DNA from: Metasolibacillus meyeri
GTDB lineage: Bacteria; Bacillota; Bacilli; Bacillales_A; Planococcaceae
Reading direction: 5' to 3'
Assembly (NCBI RefSeq): GCF_003049505.1
Contig: NZ_PYWN01000031.1
Span: 1 to 40,709, forward strand
DNA: 40,709 nt
Within the stretch, counting starts at the first letter, position 1. Each line of letters opens with the position of its first letter. A program made the position numbers and the translations under genes. This document shows positions 8,023 to 17,027 of the stretch, piece after piece. Below the pieces are notes generated by a model, which saw nothing but the letters and a program-made list of their open reading frames with translations, made no database searches and was not told the DNA's origin.

Positions 8023-8098
8023 AAGACATAAGCACTAAATGAGGGGGTGCTAGTCTTGGCATTTAATAGTCGGAGAGAAAGAGGAGGAACTGACTTTG
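8023..8098 (+). promoter_or_regulatory. Second leader hairpin and fdhF ribosome binding site with TTG start
   Basis: AAGAC (8023-8027) and AGCAC (8031-8035) pair with GTGCT (8047-8051) and GTCTT (8053-8057). The hairpin loop carries GAGGGG. Beyond it GAGGAGG (8081-8087) is eight bases from the TTG start at 8096. A second SD-like GAGGGGGT precedes a TTG at 8056 that opens a 19-codon frame ending at 8115, overlapping the fdhF start in another frame. Whether that frame is translated is unknown. Confidence 0.5.
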
Positions 8099-11029
8099 AA
8101 CAATATTACGATTAACGGCGTAGCATATCCTATAACAGAAGGGGCAACAATTCTCGATACGATTAACCAAAATGGTATTGCACATCCACAAATTTGTCAT
8201 GTGCCGGTAGTTGACCCAATTGAGACCTGTGACACTTGTATTGTGGAAGTAAATGGACAATTAGTACGCTCTTGCTCAACAAAGGCACAGCAAGGAATGA
8301 ATGTCCAACTAGCCTCTGACAAAGCAAAGGCGGCCCAAACAGAGGCGATGGATCGCTTATTAGAAAATCATTTGCTATACTGCACAGTTTGCGATAATAA
8401 CAACGGTAATTGTGCATTGCATAATACGGCTGAAATGATGGAAATAGAGCATCAAAAATATCCGTATAAACCGAAAGTTGAACCACATGAAGTCGATACA
8501 TCACACCCTTTTTACCGCTATGACCCAAACCAATGTATCGCTTGCGGCCAATGTGTAGAGGTCTGCCAAAACTTACAGGTCAATGAAACATTATCTCTTG
8601 ATTGGGAAGCCGACAGACCACGTGTCATTTGGGATACAGGTGTGGCAATTAACGATTCGTCCTGTGTTAGCTGTGGTCAATGTGTCACAGTCTGTCCATG
8701 TAACGCTTTAATGGAAAAAACAATGCTTGGCGAAGCTGGCTTTATGACAGGGTTGAAGCAAGATATGCTTGACCCAATGATTCACTTAATTAAAGAAGTT
8801 GAGCCGGGCTATAGCGGTATTTTTGCTATTTCTGAAGTAGAGGCTGCGATGCGTAGTAAACGCACGAAAAAAACGAAAACGGTTTGTACATTTTGCGGTG
8901 TAGGCTGCTCATTCGAAGTATGGACAAAGGGGCGAAAAATTTTAAAGGTGCAACCTTCTGAAGGACCTGTTAATGCCATTTCTACTTGTGTAAAAGGTAA
9001 ATTTGGCTGGGATTTCATCAACTCAGAGGAGCGTCTAACGAAGCCATTGATTCGTAAAAATGATGAATTTGTCGAATCATCTTGGGAGGAAGCACTTGAT
9101 TTAATAGCTAGAAAATTAGGTAGCATTCATGAACAATATGGCTCAGGCTCTATCGGCTTTATTTCTTCTTCTAAAATTACCAATGAAGAAAACTACTTAA
9201 TCCAAAAAATGGCACGTCAATTGTTCCAAACAAATGATGTCGATAACTGCTCACGTTATTGTCAATCACCTGCGACAGATGGCTTAATTCGCACAGTTGG
9301 CTTAGGTGGAGACGCTGGCACAATTAAGGATATCGCCAAGGCTGGTCTTGTGATTATTGTTGGTGCGAATCCTGCTGAGGGACATCCTGTACTAGCAACG
9401 CGTGTCAAACGTGCCCATAAGCTACATGGGCAAAAACTAATTGTAGCTGATATTCGCAAGCATGAAATGGCGGAGCGTTCTGATATTTTTATGCGTCCAA
9501 AGCAAGGTACGGACCAAGTATGGCTAATGGCTGTGACCAAATATATGATTGACCAAGGCTGGCATGATGAAGCCTTTATTCAAGAAAATGTAAATCATTT
9601 CGGGGAATTTAAAGAGGTACTTGAAAAATACACATTGGATTATGCTGAGCAACAAACAGGTATTGCGAAAGAAACATTAATTCAAGTAGCTGAAATGATT
9701 CACGATTCAGATGGTACATGTATTCTTTGGGGAATGGGCGTTACGCAAAATACAGGTGGTTCTTATACATCTGCGGCAATCTCCAATTTGCTATTAGCAA
9801 CAGGTAACTATCGCCGTCCAGGGGCTGGAGCCTATCCACTACGTGGACATAACAATGTACAAGGTGCCTGTGATATGGGAACATTACCTCACCTATTGCC
9901 TGGCTATCAAAAAGTGGCAAATGACGAAGAACGTGCTAAATTTGAAGAGGCTTATGGTGTAAAAATTCCTGCACAACCGGGACGCACAAATATGGCCATG
10001 CTTGACGCAGTAATGGAAGGTAAAATGAAGGCGATGTACTTAGTTGGAGAGGATATGGCACTTGTTGATTGTAACGCAAACCATGTTGATGAAGTGCTGT
10101 CACAACTAGACTTCTTCGTTGTGCAAGACTGCTTCTTATCACGCACAGCACAATATGCCGATGTTGTTTTACCCGCCGCACCATCGCTTGAAAAAGAAGG
10201 AACTTTCACCAACACAGAGCGTCGTGTACAACGCTTATATCAAGCATTACCAACACTTGGTGAGTCAAAAGCGGATTGGGAAATATTACAGCTGATTGCA
10301 CGCCGCTTAGGTGCAAATTGGAATTATCGCCACCCAAGCGAAATCTTTGCTGAAATGGCTAGCCTTTCACCTATATTTACTGAAGCAAGCTATGATGTAT
10401 TAGAGGGCTGGGGCAGCTTCTGTTGGGGTAGCTTAGACGGCAAGGATACGCCTTTATTATATGAAGACGGCTTTAATTTCCCTGATAAAAAAGCTCGCTT
10501 CTCCTTACAGGATTGGGTACAGCCTGTAGAATATGAGGCACAATATGATTGCTTAATTAATAACGGACGTATGTTAGAGCATTTCCATGAAGGCAATTTA
10601 ACAAATAAATCAAAGGGTATTCAAGCAAAAGTTCCCGAAATTTTTGTTGAAGTATCGCCTGAATTAGCGAAGGAACGCGGTATTGAAGATGGCGCTCTCC
10701 TGCGCCTCGTATCACCATATGGTGCATTGAAATTAAATGCGCTTGTCACAGATCGCGTACAAGGCAATGAGCTATTTTTACCGATGAACTCTGTTAGTAA
10801 AGATTCAGCAATCAACTTCCTAACAGGTCCAGCCGCAGATATTAACACATCTACACCTGCCTATAAACAGACGAAGGTGCGTATTGAGGTACTGAAGCCT
10901 AAAGGCAAAACGCCACTTCCTCGAACAAATCCGCGCTATAAGCAGCGTCATCCGCAAAATGGTGTTGAAGTACAGCGCAAATGGAATCGTCCAGGCTATG
11001 TGCATTTAACAACGAATGGGGGGAATTAA
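8096..11029 (+). CDS. fdhF: Formate dehydrogenase catalytic subunit, Fe-S/bis-MGD type
   Basis: This 977-residue cytoplasmic protein oxidises formate to CO2. The domain order is: N-terminal 2Fe-2S ferredoxin domain (cysteines at about 34, 45, 48 and 60), His/Cys cluster segment (YCTVCDNNNGNC), two 4Fe-4S motifs (CIACGQC at about 147, CVSCGQC at about 190), then the molybdopterin oxidoreductase core with its own cluster CTFCGVGC at about 264. In DNCSRYCQSP, Cys389 occupies the metal-ligand position held by selenocysteine in E. coli FdhF, so no Sec recoding is needed. A C-terminal molydopterin dinucleotide-binding domain follows from about 830. Length and layout match the YrhE/YjgC class of Bacillus. 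The TTG start is chosen on a GAGGAGG SD. The physiological electron acceptor is not shown. Confidence 0.95.
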   Translation: MNNITINGVAYPITEGATILDTINQNGIAHPQICHVPVVDPIETCDTCIVEVNGQLVRSCSTKAQQGMNVQLASDKAKAAQTEAMDRLLENHLLYCTVCDNNNGNCALHNTAEMMEIEHQKYPYKPKVEPHEVDTSHPFYRYDPNQCIACGQCVEVCQNLQVNETLSLDWEADRPRVIWDTGVAINDSSCVSCGQCVTVCPCNALMEKTMLGEAGFMTGLKQDMLDPMIHLIKEVEPGYSGIFAISEVEAAMRSKRTKKTKTVCTFCGVGCSFEVWTKGRKILKVQPSEGPVNAISTCVKGKFGWDFINSEERLTKPLIRKNDEFVESSWEEALDLIARKLGSIHEQYGSGSIGFISSSKITNEENYLIQKMARQLFQTNDVDNCSRYCQSPATDGLIRTVGLGGDAGTIKDIAKAGLVIIVGANPAEGHPVLATRVKRAHKLHGQKLIVADIRKHEMAERSDIFMRPKQGTDQVWLMAVTKYMIDQGWHDEAFIQENVNHFGEFKEVLEKYTLDYAEQQTGIAKETLIQVAEMIHDSDGTCILWGMGVTQNTGGSYTSAAISNLLLATGNYRRPGAGAYPLRGHNNVQGACDMGTLPHLLPGYQKVANDEERAKFEEAYGVKIPAQPGRTNMAMLDAVMEGKMKAMYLVGEDMALVDCNANHVDEVLSQLDFFVVQDCFLSRTAQYADVVLPAAPSLEKEGTFTNTERRVQRLYQALPTLGESKADWEILQLIARRLGANWNYRHPSEIFAEMASLSPIFTEASYDVLEGWGSFCWGSLDGKDTPLLYEDGFNFPDKKARFSLQDWVQPVEYEAQYDCLINNGRMLEHFHEGNLTNKSKGIQAKVPEIFVEVSPELAKERGIEDGALLRLVSPYGALKLNALVTDRVQGNELFLPMNSVSKDSAINFLTGPAADINTSTPAYKQTKVRIEVLKPKGKTPLPRTNPRYKQRHPQNGVEVQRKWNRPGYVHLTTNGGN

Positions 11030-11033
11030 GAGC

Positions 11034-11510
11034 GTGGCAAAATTAATTTCGACGATTAAAAAAGAAGAGCTTACAGCTGAGCAACTACAAGCACAAAAGC
11101 TAGAAGATTTAAAACAACTTGTCACAGAAAATGAGGATGCTGTGAAGCAAATTTTCACCATTTTAACGGAATTAAATGATATCGGAGCACTAGAGGCTGC
11201 ATCGAAGCTAATTGAAGCAAAGGAAGAGGTTGCTCATATCGCATTAGGCCAATTAACACGTAAGCCAATCACAAATATTATGAATAATTTAATGGGCGTT
11301 GCAGGCGCATTGTCAGATATGGACCCTGCTACAACAACAAAGCTCATTGAGGCTTTAAACAGCGGACTAGATGAAGGCAATAAAGCTGTAGAAGCTGATG
11401 AAAAAATCGGTGTTTTGCAATTAATGAAGCAATTAAAAGATCCTGATGTCAACCGCGCTGTCAATTTTGGTGTCCATTTTTTAAAAGGGCTTGGCAAAGG
11501 CTTGAAATAA
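11034..11510 (+). CDS. DUF1641 protein (YrhD-like) encoded with fdhF
   Basis: This 158-residue, mostly helical acidic protein belongs to DUF1641, regularly found directly after Bacillus-type fdhF (yrhE-yrhD arrangement). Function is unknown; a role as accessory or partner subunit of the formate dehydrogenase is inferred from position. No cysteine clusters, signal peptide or transmembrane segment are seen. The GTG at 11034 is preferred because GGGGGG lies nine bases upstream; an in-frame ATG at 11016 inside the fdhF end has no SD. A strong terminator follows after ten bases. Confidence 0.82.
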   Translation: MAKLISTIKKEELTAEQLQAQKLEDLKQLVTENEDAVKQIFTILTELNDIGALEAASKLIEAKEEVAHIALGQLTRKPITNIMNNLMGVAGALSDMDPATTTKLIEALNSGLDEGNKAVEADEKIGVLQLMKQLKDPDVNRAVNFGVHFLKGLGKGLK

Positions 11511-11520
11511 TAGATAGTCA

Positions 11521-11565
11521 AAAGGTGCAAGAAATCAAGTTTTTCAATTGATTTCTTGCACCTTT
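11521..11565. terminator. Strong bidirectional terminator
   Basis: Eighteen bases (11521-11538) pair perfectly with 11548-11565 around a nine-base loop, with TTTTTCTT on the plus side and TTTTGACT on the minus side. It ends the fdhF operon and can also stop leftward transcripts from the coiled-coil gene. The remainder up to 11719 shows nothing recognisable. Confidence 0.9.
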
Positions 11566-11719
11566 TTCTTGCAGTATTATTTTGCATATTCAAATTCCTA
11601 TTTTCCCCTTAAAAGTAGCTCGTTATTTCATTAAAAGGTTTTCAAAAGTCATGTGATTCAAAACCTCAGTCTGAATACTTAACAATTTTTTTCAACTCAT
11701 CACGTTATTAAAACATAGT

Positions 11720-12190
11720 TTATTGTTTGTAGCGTAAAAACATAATATCCTTTTCGTTTTTGGCAGCCTTCAATGTAATATAATCCAATCTTTCATTTAT
11801 TTCTTTATTAGCATTATTTTGCAATTTAACAACTTCTTCAAATTGCTTGCCAATCCCAATAAAATGTCTATCCATTTTTTCTTCTATCTGCCCAACTCTT
11901 ACTTTTAAATCTTGTACTTCTCCCTTTACTTCTTGCATTTCCCCTTTTAAATCTTGTACTTCTCCCTTTACTTCTTGTATTTCCCCTTTTAATCCTTGTA
12001 CTTCTCCTTTTACTTCTTGCATCTCTCCTTTTAACCCTTGCACTTCTCCCCTTACTTCTTGCATTTCCCCTTTTAATCCTTGCACTTCTCCCCTTACTTC
12101 TTGTAATTCTCCCTTTACTTCTTGCATCTCTCCTTTTAATCCTTGAATTTCTCCATACATTTTTTCTAATAAACTATATACCTTTTCCAT
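11720..12190 (-). CDS. Heptad-repeat coiled-coil protein, function unknown
   Basis: This 156-residue hydrophilic protein has twelve near-identical heptads at about residues 13-96 (consensus GEMQEVK / GEVQGLK), predicting one long uninterrupted coiled coil. A less regular helical tail follows (QIEEKMDRHFIGIGKQFEEV). No signal peptide or membrane anchor is seen. The ATG at 12190 is chosen because GGGGGTGAG lies just upstream; the frame continues to a TTG at 12208 without an SD. It is monocistronic, between two terminators. Sequence identity at DNA level between heptads points to recent tandem duplication. I do not recognise a family. Confidence 0.8.
   Translation of the reverse strand: MEKVYSLLEKMYGEIQGLKGEMQEVKGELQEVRGEVQGLKGEMQEVRGEVQGLKGEMQEVKGEVQGLKGEIQEVKGEVQDLKGEMQEVKGEVQDLKVRVGQIEEKMDRHFIGIGKQFEEVVKLQNNANKEINERLDYITLKAAKNEKDIMFLRYKQ
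11903..12154 (-). repeat. In-frame 21-bp tandem repeats encoding heptads
   Basis: Twelve 21-bp units, each coding one heptad, with two alternating flavours that create a 42-bp higher-order period. The region is prone to copy-number change without frameshift. Confidence 0.85.
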
Positions 12191-12344
12191 TATTCTCACC
12201 CCCAACAAAATAAGAACATTTGTTTCATTTCAACATAACACAAGTGAATTTGGCTAGTGTGAATTGACATTTATTATGATACGCAAAGTGTTTTATATCT
12301 TTCATTATACAATTTTTTGTTGCAAGATTCGAATGTTAATGATT

Positions 12345-12378
12345 AGAAAAAGATGCTGGGAAAATCCATTCCCCAGCA
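12345..12378 (-). terminator. Terminator of the MoxR/VWA operon
   Basis: TGCTGGG (12354-12360) pairs with CCCAGCA (12372-12378). On the minus strand the stem is followed by TCTTTTTC. It lies just beyond the stop of the last operon gene (12385). Between here and the coiled-coil gene the sequence is AT-rich with no other feature seen. Confidence 0.75.
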
Positions 12379-12384
12379 CTCTTT

Positions 12385-12675
12385 TTATCGATATCCCGCC
12401 TTCGTCAACACCTGCATAAAGTAAAAACGATAAGTATTTTGCACGAAGCTTTCTAAAGGTAAACCAACATCTAACTGGTACTTCGTAAAAATAAAATGAA
12501 ATCGTTTATCCCATTTTAAGCGTAACAGCTCACCTGCGTCTTTTCCGTATTTCTCAGTAAACTCCACAATTAAAGGCTCAATCATATAAGTACATTCATT
12601 TTTCAAGTGCATTAATGCTTCAATATCCTTTTCCTGCTGGAAACGTCTTATCCACTCATGTAACTGTTCATCCAT
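12385..12675 (-). CDS. Small helical hypothetical protein ending the MoxR/VWA operon
   Basis: This 96-residue soluble protein is rich in charged and aromatic residues (MDEQLHEWIRRFQQEKD; RFHFIFTKYQLDVG) and is predicted to be all-helical. No signal peptide, metal motif or recognised family is seen. The general pattern faintly resembles sigma-factor region 2 helices, which I do not consider evidence of function. It starts 15 bases after the double-VWA gene and just before the operon terminator, so it is co-transcribed with the MoxR system. Confidence 0.7.
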   Translation of the reverse strand: MDEQLHEWIRRFQQEKDIEALMHLKNECTYMIEPLIVEFTEKYGKDAGELLRLKWDKRFHFIFTKYQLDVGLPLESFVQNTYRFYFMQVLTKAGYR

Positions 12676-12690
12676 TTCACAACCATCCTT

Positions 12691-15288
12691 TTATGAGCGC
12701 TTTTTCATACCTTTCAGCAATTGAGCAACATTCGTATCTTCTGCTTGTATAGGCTTTTGCTCCACACTTTCTGCTTCCATCCTTGGCTTGATGAAAAAGC
12801 CCCAGCCAAAGCGACGTATCGTAATATCAATAAAGAATAGTAGCATTCCTGCTAATAATAACCATAGCGCAATATTTTGACGTTCAGCACCCTTTGTCGT
12901 AAAGTCACGGAATGCTTCAGCTGGTTCTTTCAAAATAGCGCCACCTGTTTGCTCTGTCAAATCTGTAATAAGCCTTTCATTGACAGGCTTTAGTTCATAT
13001 TCCTCACTATATGGCACAGTTAAGCCAGCTTGGTAAATTGCCTGTTCCTCATCGGCAATTCGGAAGAAAATCAGCCCTTGCTCTGTATCTACCGTAGCTC
13101 TTACTTGTGAGGCAGAAATCATTTCAAGTTGCGTTTCTAGCTCTTCTCCTACCTCATTGACAGCCACAATATCTAAAAAGGCAGCTTCATTTGTCGGGTC
13201 CGTAATAATAAAAGAGCCATCTGCATCTAAACGAACATCGTAGGCAATATCATTATAGCTTGGTAGCATTTGTGATAGCATCGTTTGCCAGAACATGCCC
13301 CAGTCTTGCCATCTTGCCCAATCACCTGTCCATTTACCTGTCGAATCAGATGTAAAGGCAAAGGTTTTCCCTAAACCGTACTGCCACTGTGCAAGTACAG
13401 GGTCTTCCTTCGCACTTTCTGCTACAACGACTGCACCTTGCTTTGCTGTAGTACCAATATAGGCATTCATTTGCGGTACACCTTGTGCAAATAATTGATT
13501 CCAGCCTGATGCATTATAAATTGTCGGATAAAATGGATTATCCTCAATATAAGTACGTGAAATCATGGCTGTTTCTCGTGATAAAATGGACGGGATTGTT
13601 TGCTCATCGATGACATCGTAAAAGCGTCCGCTTCCCATTTCGCTCAATTGCTGTAATAACGAGCTATCTGCATCGCTGCCAATCGCTACTGTTGATAGCG
13701 TAATATTATTGCCTTTGCCTTCTTCAATTAATTCCTCATAATTGCCAGGCTGTGACTGACCATCCGTTAATAAAATGATATGTTTACGTTGCAATTGTAA
13801 GTCTGCTAAATTTTCATAAGCTAATGCAAGTGAGCGATAAATTTCTGTACCACCACCCGGTGTCACCGATAAAATCGTATCGACAGCTGCCTCTTTATCA
13901 TGTAATGGACTTGTTTCAATAATTTCCCATGGTTGATCATCGAAGGCGATAAAGCCAAGTGTGTCTTCCTCACGTAGCAATTCTACCGAACGAGCTGCTG
14001 CCTCCTTTGCCAGTTCGAGCTTAGAGCCGTACATACTACCAGAACGGTCAAGCACAATAACGAGACCTAATGAAGGAAGCTGTTCTTTCCCTTTTATCTC
14101 CATTTCAACAGGCAATAATGTTTCAATTGGTGTTTTAAAATAACCACCTAAGCCAAAGCTGTTTTCTCCACCAATCATGGCAAAGCCGACACCAAAGTTT
14201 TTAACAGCTTGCTCAATAACAAGCATTTTTGCTTCACCGACTACATGCCCTGGGACATTGTCGAAAATAATCGCATTGTATTGCAAGTAGTTGGAAAGAT
14301 CGTTCGGTAAGCTTTCAGCTGCAATTACATCATAATTGATAGCATGCTGACCGAGTGCTGCTGCAATAGGAGATGCTATATCATAACCATTGACAATTAA
14401 TAAGCGAGGTTCACTTTGCACCATTGTAATGCTCGTCAGCTTATTATTTTCATAAATAGCATCTTCTCCAACTTGTACAACCGCCTCATATTTCACAAGC
14501 CCCTCTGATTGCATACTATGCTTATACGTAAAAACGTTGGAGCCTTCTGTCAGCTCTACCGCCTCACGATGGATTAACTGGTCGTTTTCATATAGCAAAA
14601 GCTCTCCTTGTTCTGCTTCTGTTGCATAAATCTCAGTAACAAGCTGCTGTTGCTCTCCCGCATACGCAATTTGTGGTGAAACAAAGCTTTTCAATGACAC
14701 ATCATTCGTGACTTTTTGTTGGAATGGCACCACATCAATACTCATTGCTGAGCTTTTAAGCTTTGTCGCAAATTCTAAGACATCCCCCTTTGTTTCATTG
14801 CCATCTGTTAATAGGATAAAGCGTGTTGCTTTTTTGGAATCGACAATACCTGTAGCAATTTGCAAGCTTTGCTCAATATTCGTTTCGCCATTATTTTTGA
14901 ATGCTGAAAATTTCGGCACTTCCTTCAAATCCCCTGTTAAAGTTGCTTCAGTTTGCACAGTGGAAGCAAAGGAGTAAATGCCTGCTGCTTGATTATTTTT
15001 TTTCGATTGTAGACTCTCTACGATAAAGTCAGTCAGCTCCTGCTCCGTCGTATTCATCGATGCTGAGCGATCGACTAAAAAAACGATTTGCTGCTCTTTA
15101 ATTGGCAGTAAAATATAAGGACCTGCGAGGGCAAATACAAGACAGCAAACCGCCAAAATTCGAATACCTAATACGACAATATGGCTCTTTTTCAAACGCT
15201 CTCGTTCACGCCAAAATGTCCAAATAAAATAAATAAGCAATGGAAGTAATAGCAACAAGGCAAGCGGTATATCAATTCGTAAATCCAC
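12691..15288 (-). CDS. Membrane protein with two von Willebrand A domains
   Basis: This 865-residue protein has two N-terminal membrane helices (about 5-22 and 35-62), a first VWA domain with the metal-site motif DRSAS (Asp at about 73), and a middle region of the class-I glutamine-amidotransferase-like fold often seen in such proteins. A second VWA domain carries DRSGS (near 413) with LLTDGQS later. A C-terminal helix (about 815-835) is followed by a basic cytoplasmic tail. Both metal sites look intact. The frame runs up to a TTG at 15315, but GTG at 15288 with GGGAGGTG upstream fits better and overlaps the preceding gene by 17 bases. It probably displays its VWA domains on the membrane as a ligand-binding or MoxR-remodelled component. 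Confidence 0.85.
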   Translation of the reverse strand: MDLRIDIPLALLLLLPLLIYFIWTFWRERERLKKSHIVVLGIRILAVCCLVFALAGPYILLPIKEQQIVFLVDRSASMNTTEQELTDFIVESLQSKKNNQAAGIYSFASTVQTEATLTGDLKEVPKFSAFKNNGETNIEQSLQIATGIVDSKKATRFILLTDGNETKGDVLEFATKLKSSAMSIDVVPFQQKVTNDVSLKSFVSPQIAYAGEQQQLVTEIYATEAEQGELLLYENDQLIHREAVELTEGSNVFTYKHSMQSEGLVKYEAVVQVGEDAIYENNKLTSITMVQSEPRLLIVNGYDIASPIAAALGQHAINYDVIAAESLPNDLSNYLQYNAIIFDNVPGHVVGEAKMLVIEQAVKNFGVGFAMIGGENSFGLGGYFKTPIETLLPVEMEIKGKEQLPSLGLVIVLDRSGSMYGSKLELAKEAAARSVELLREEDTLGFIAFDDQPWEIIETSPLHDKEAAVDTILSVTPGGGTEIYRSLALAYENLADLQLQRKHIILLTDGQSQPGNYEELIEEGKGNNITLSTVAIGSDADSSLLQQLSEMGSGRFYDVIDEQTIPSILSRETAMISRTYIEDNPFYPTIYNASGWNQLFAQGVPQMNAYIGTTAKQGAVVVAESAKEDPVLAQWQYGLGKTFAFTSDSTGKWTGDWARWQDWGMFWQTMLSQMLPSYNDIAYDVRLDADGSFIITDPTNEAAFLDIVAVNEVGEELETQLEMISASQVRATVDTEQGLIFFRIADEEQAIYQAGLTVPYSEEYELKPVNERLITDLTEQTGGAILKEPAEAFRDFTTKGAERQNIALWLLLAGMLLFFIDITIRRFGWGFFIKPRMEAESVEQKPIQAEDTNVAQLLKGMKKRS

Positions 15289-17017
15289 GACGTCGTTGCA
15301 CCTCCCATTCGACAACTAACAATAATAAAACAAGCAATAGTATCCATGGTACAATGGATGATTTCGATAATTCCTCTTGCCCATTGTCTGGTAATGCACC
15401 AATTGTATAGCTTGTTCCCTCTTCAATGACACGCTCCTGTGCCTGTAATTGCACGATAAAACGCTTCTCCTCTTCAGTAGAGCGCACAACATAAGTATCT
15501 GGCTTTATCGGAGCTGTTAAAATACCATTCACAACAGTTGATAAAAATTCATCATCCTGTGAATAAACTGACCACTCTCCTTGTGCCAAGGCTACAACTC
15601 TCTCCTCATTTGGCGCAAAGATGCCAAGTGAGCTAGAGGATTCTAATAGTTGCTGCTCCACGCTCCATAAAAATAACGGGAATGATGGATGCAACGGCCA
15701 ATCTGTATCTTCAATATCGGCTAAAACAATAATATCCCCTTCAGGCGAAAGCTGAATAAAGGGCTCCTCGCCTACCGTTGCAATTGTTTTATAACTATCA
15801 AAGCCTTCATATAATGCCCCTACATAAACATCCTTTAAATTACTAAAGGCAAATAATGCATCATTTGTCATACTTATATTTCCTGCTACTTCAAATTTCT
15901 CTGCGTCATCTCGACCAAATAAAATAATAGGCTTTTTCATTTGTCCAAGTAATGCTACTTGATTCGTTACAATAACCGCATCTTTATTATCAGCTAGCTG
16001 CAACGCAGGCACCATTTTGACATTTGGCTGTATCGCTTGAAAGCCTTTTTGTATGAGCTGATGCAAGCTTTGGTCAACTACTAATGCAGCAGAAGTTGTT
16101 TGTAACAATGCCGTTTGTGTATTATCAACTAGATAATCATCATTTGCATCAATTTTCGCTGTCATTGTTTGGGTAACAGGCAAATCTTTAAAGGTTTTTG
16201 CTACGATTTCCTTTGCCGGTATGTTCACTTTTTCACTTACTAGCTCTTTATTATCAGCATCGTACAATGTTAATGTTGCTTGCTGCATCTCCTTCGTATC
16301 GTTACGAAGCTGTACAAGTGCCATTGCCGCTTTTCCATCTGTCGTTGCAGCAAAGCGCGTAATTGCAATATTTTTTAAATCCTTTGCTGCACCTTTCACA
16401 ATCCACTGTACCGTATCTTTTTCAATAGGTAATTGCATTTTATCAAGCGCATCTGTAAAAATGTAAACAGATGTTGGCGCATCTCCAATAAATGCTTGTG
16501 CTACATCAAGTGCTTTCGGCATTTGAGCCGTTTCATATGTTACCTGCAACGCCTGAATCGCCTGCTCAATCGCATTGACATTCGTTTCTTGTTGTAAAAT
16601 AGCTATTGGCGCATGTCCTGTGGTAATCACTGTGATTGGCCTGCCGTTTAAATCGTTGATGAGTGACAGCATTTCTTGTTTATGTAACTCAAATGTTGCT
16701 TGCTCTTTCCCTGCAAGCATTGTCGCTGACGTATCAACAATAAACACGACTTGCGAACCTGCAATTTTTGATTTATTTATATATGGATTCATCAATGCGA
16801 GCATAAGCAGCAATAACGCCAATAGTTGTAAGTAGAGCAAAGCATTTTTTTGCAGATGCTTTAAATATGGTGATACACGTGTTTCCTGCATAATTTCTGA
16901 CCAAAAAAGGGTAGAAGATACAGGTTGATCCGTATATTTTTTACGGAAGAAATAATATAGTAGGACAATAACTGGAAAGATGGCCGTCCAGCTATAAAGT
17001 ATTTGACTAAAGCCCAT
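15272..17017 (-). CDS. BatA-like membrane protein with VWA domain
   Basis: This 581-residue protein starts with the BatA N-terminal domain (MGFSQILYSW, two membrane helices at about 8-25 and 60-78), continues with a VWA-type domain whose metal motif reads DTSAT (Asp95; Thr in place of the final Ser), and ends with a membrane helix (PWILLLVLLLLVV) before a short Arg-rich tail. The ATG at 17017 is chosen over the GTG at 17026 because AGGTGAGG sits eight bases before it. Family members partner with MoxR ATPases and DUF58 proteins. The DxSxT deviation may weaken metal binding. Confidence 0.85.
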   Translation of the reverse strand: MGFSQILYSWTAIFPVIVLLYYFFRKKYTDQPVSSTLFWSEIMQETRVSPYLKHLQKNALLYLQLLALLLLMLALMNPYINKSKIAGSQVVFIVDTSATMLAGKEQATFELHKQEMLSLINDLNGRPITVITTGHAPIAILQQETNVNAIEQAIQALQVTYETAQMPKALDVAQAFIGDAPTSVYIFTDALDKMQLPIEKDTVQWIVKGAAKDLKNIAITRFAATTDGKAAMALVQLRNDTKEMQQATLTLYDADNKELVSEKVNIPAKEIVAKTFKDLPVTQTMTAKIDANDDYLVDNTQTALLQTTSAALVVDQSLHQLIQKGFQAIQPNVKMVPALQLADNKDAVIVTNQVALLGQMKKPIILFGRDDAEKFEVAGNISMTNDALFAFSNLKDVYVGALYEGFDSYKTIATVGEEPFIQLSPEGDIIVLADIEDTDWPLHPSFPLFLWSVEQQLLESSSSLGIFAPNEERVVALAQGEWSVYSQDDEFLSTVVNGILTAPIKPDTYVVRSTEEEKRFIVQLQAQERVIEEGTSYTIGALPDNGQEELSKSSIVPWILLLVLLLLVVEWEVQRRRGFTN

Positions 17018-17027
17018 ACGGCTCACC

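Noticed and set aside
9242-9262. Selenocysteine recoding in fdhF
   Set aside because: The metal-ligand position is an ordinary TGT Cys codon (Cys389); there is no in-frame TGA.
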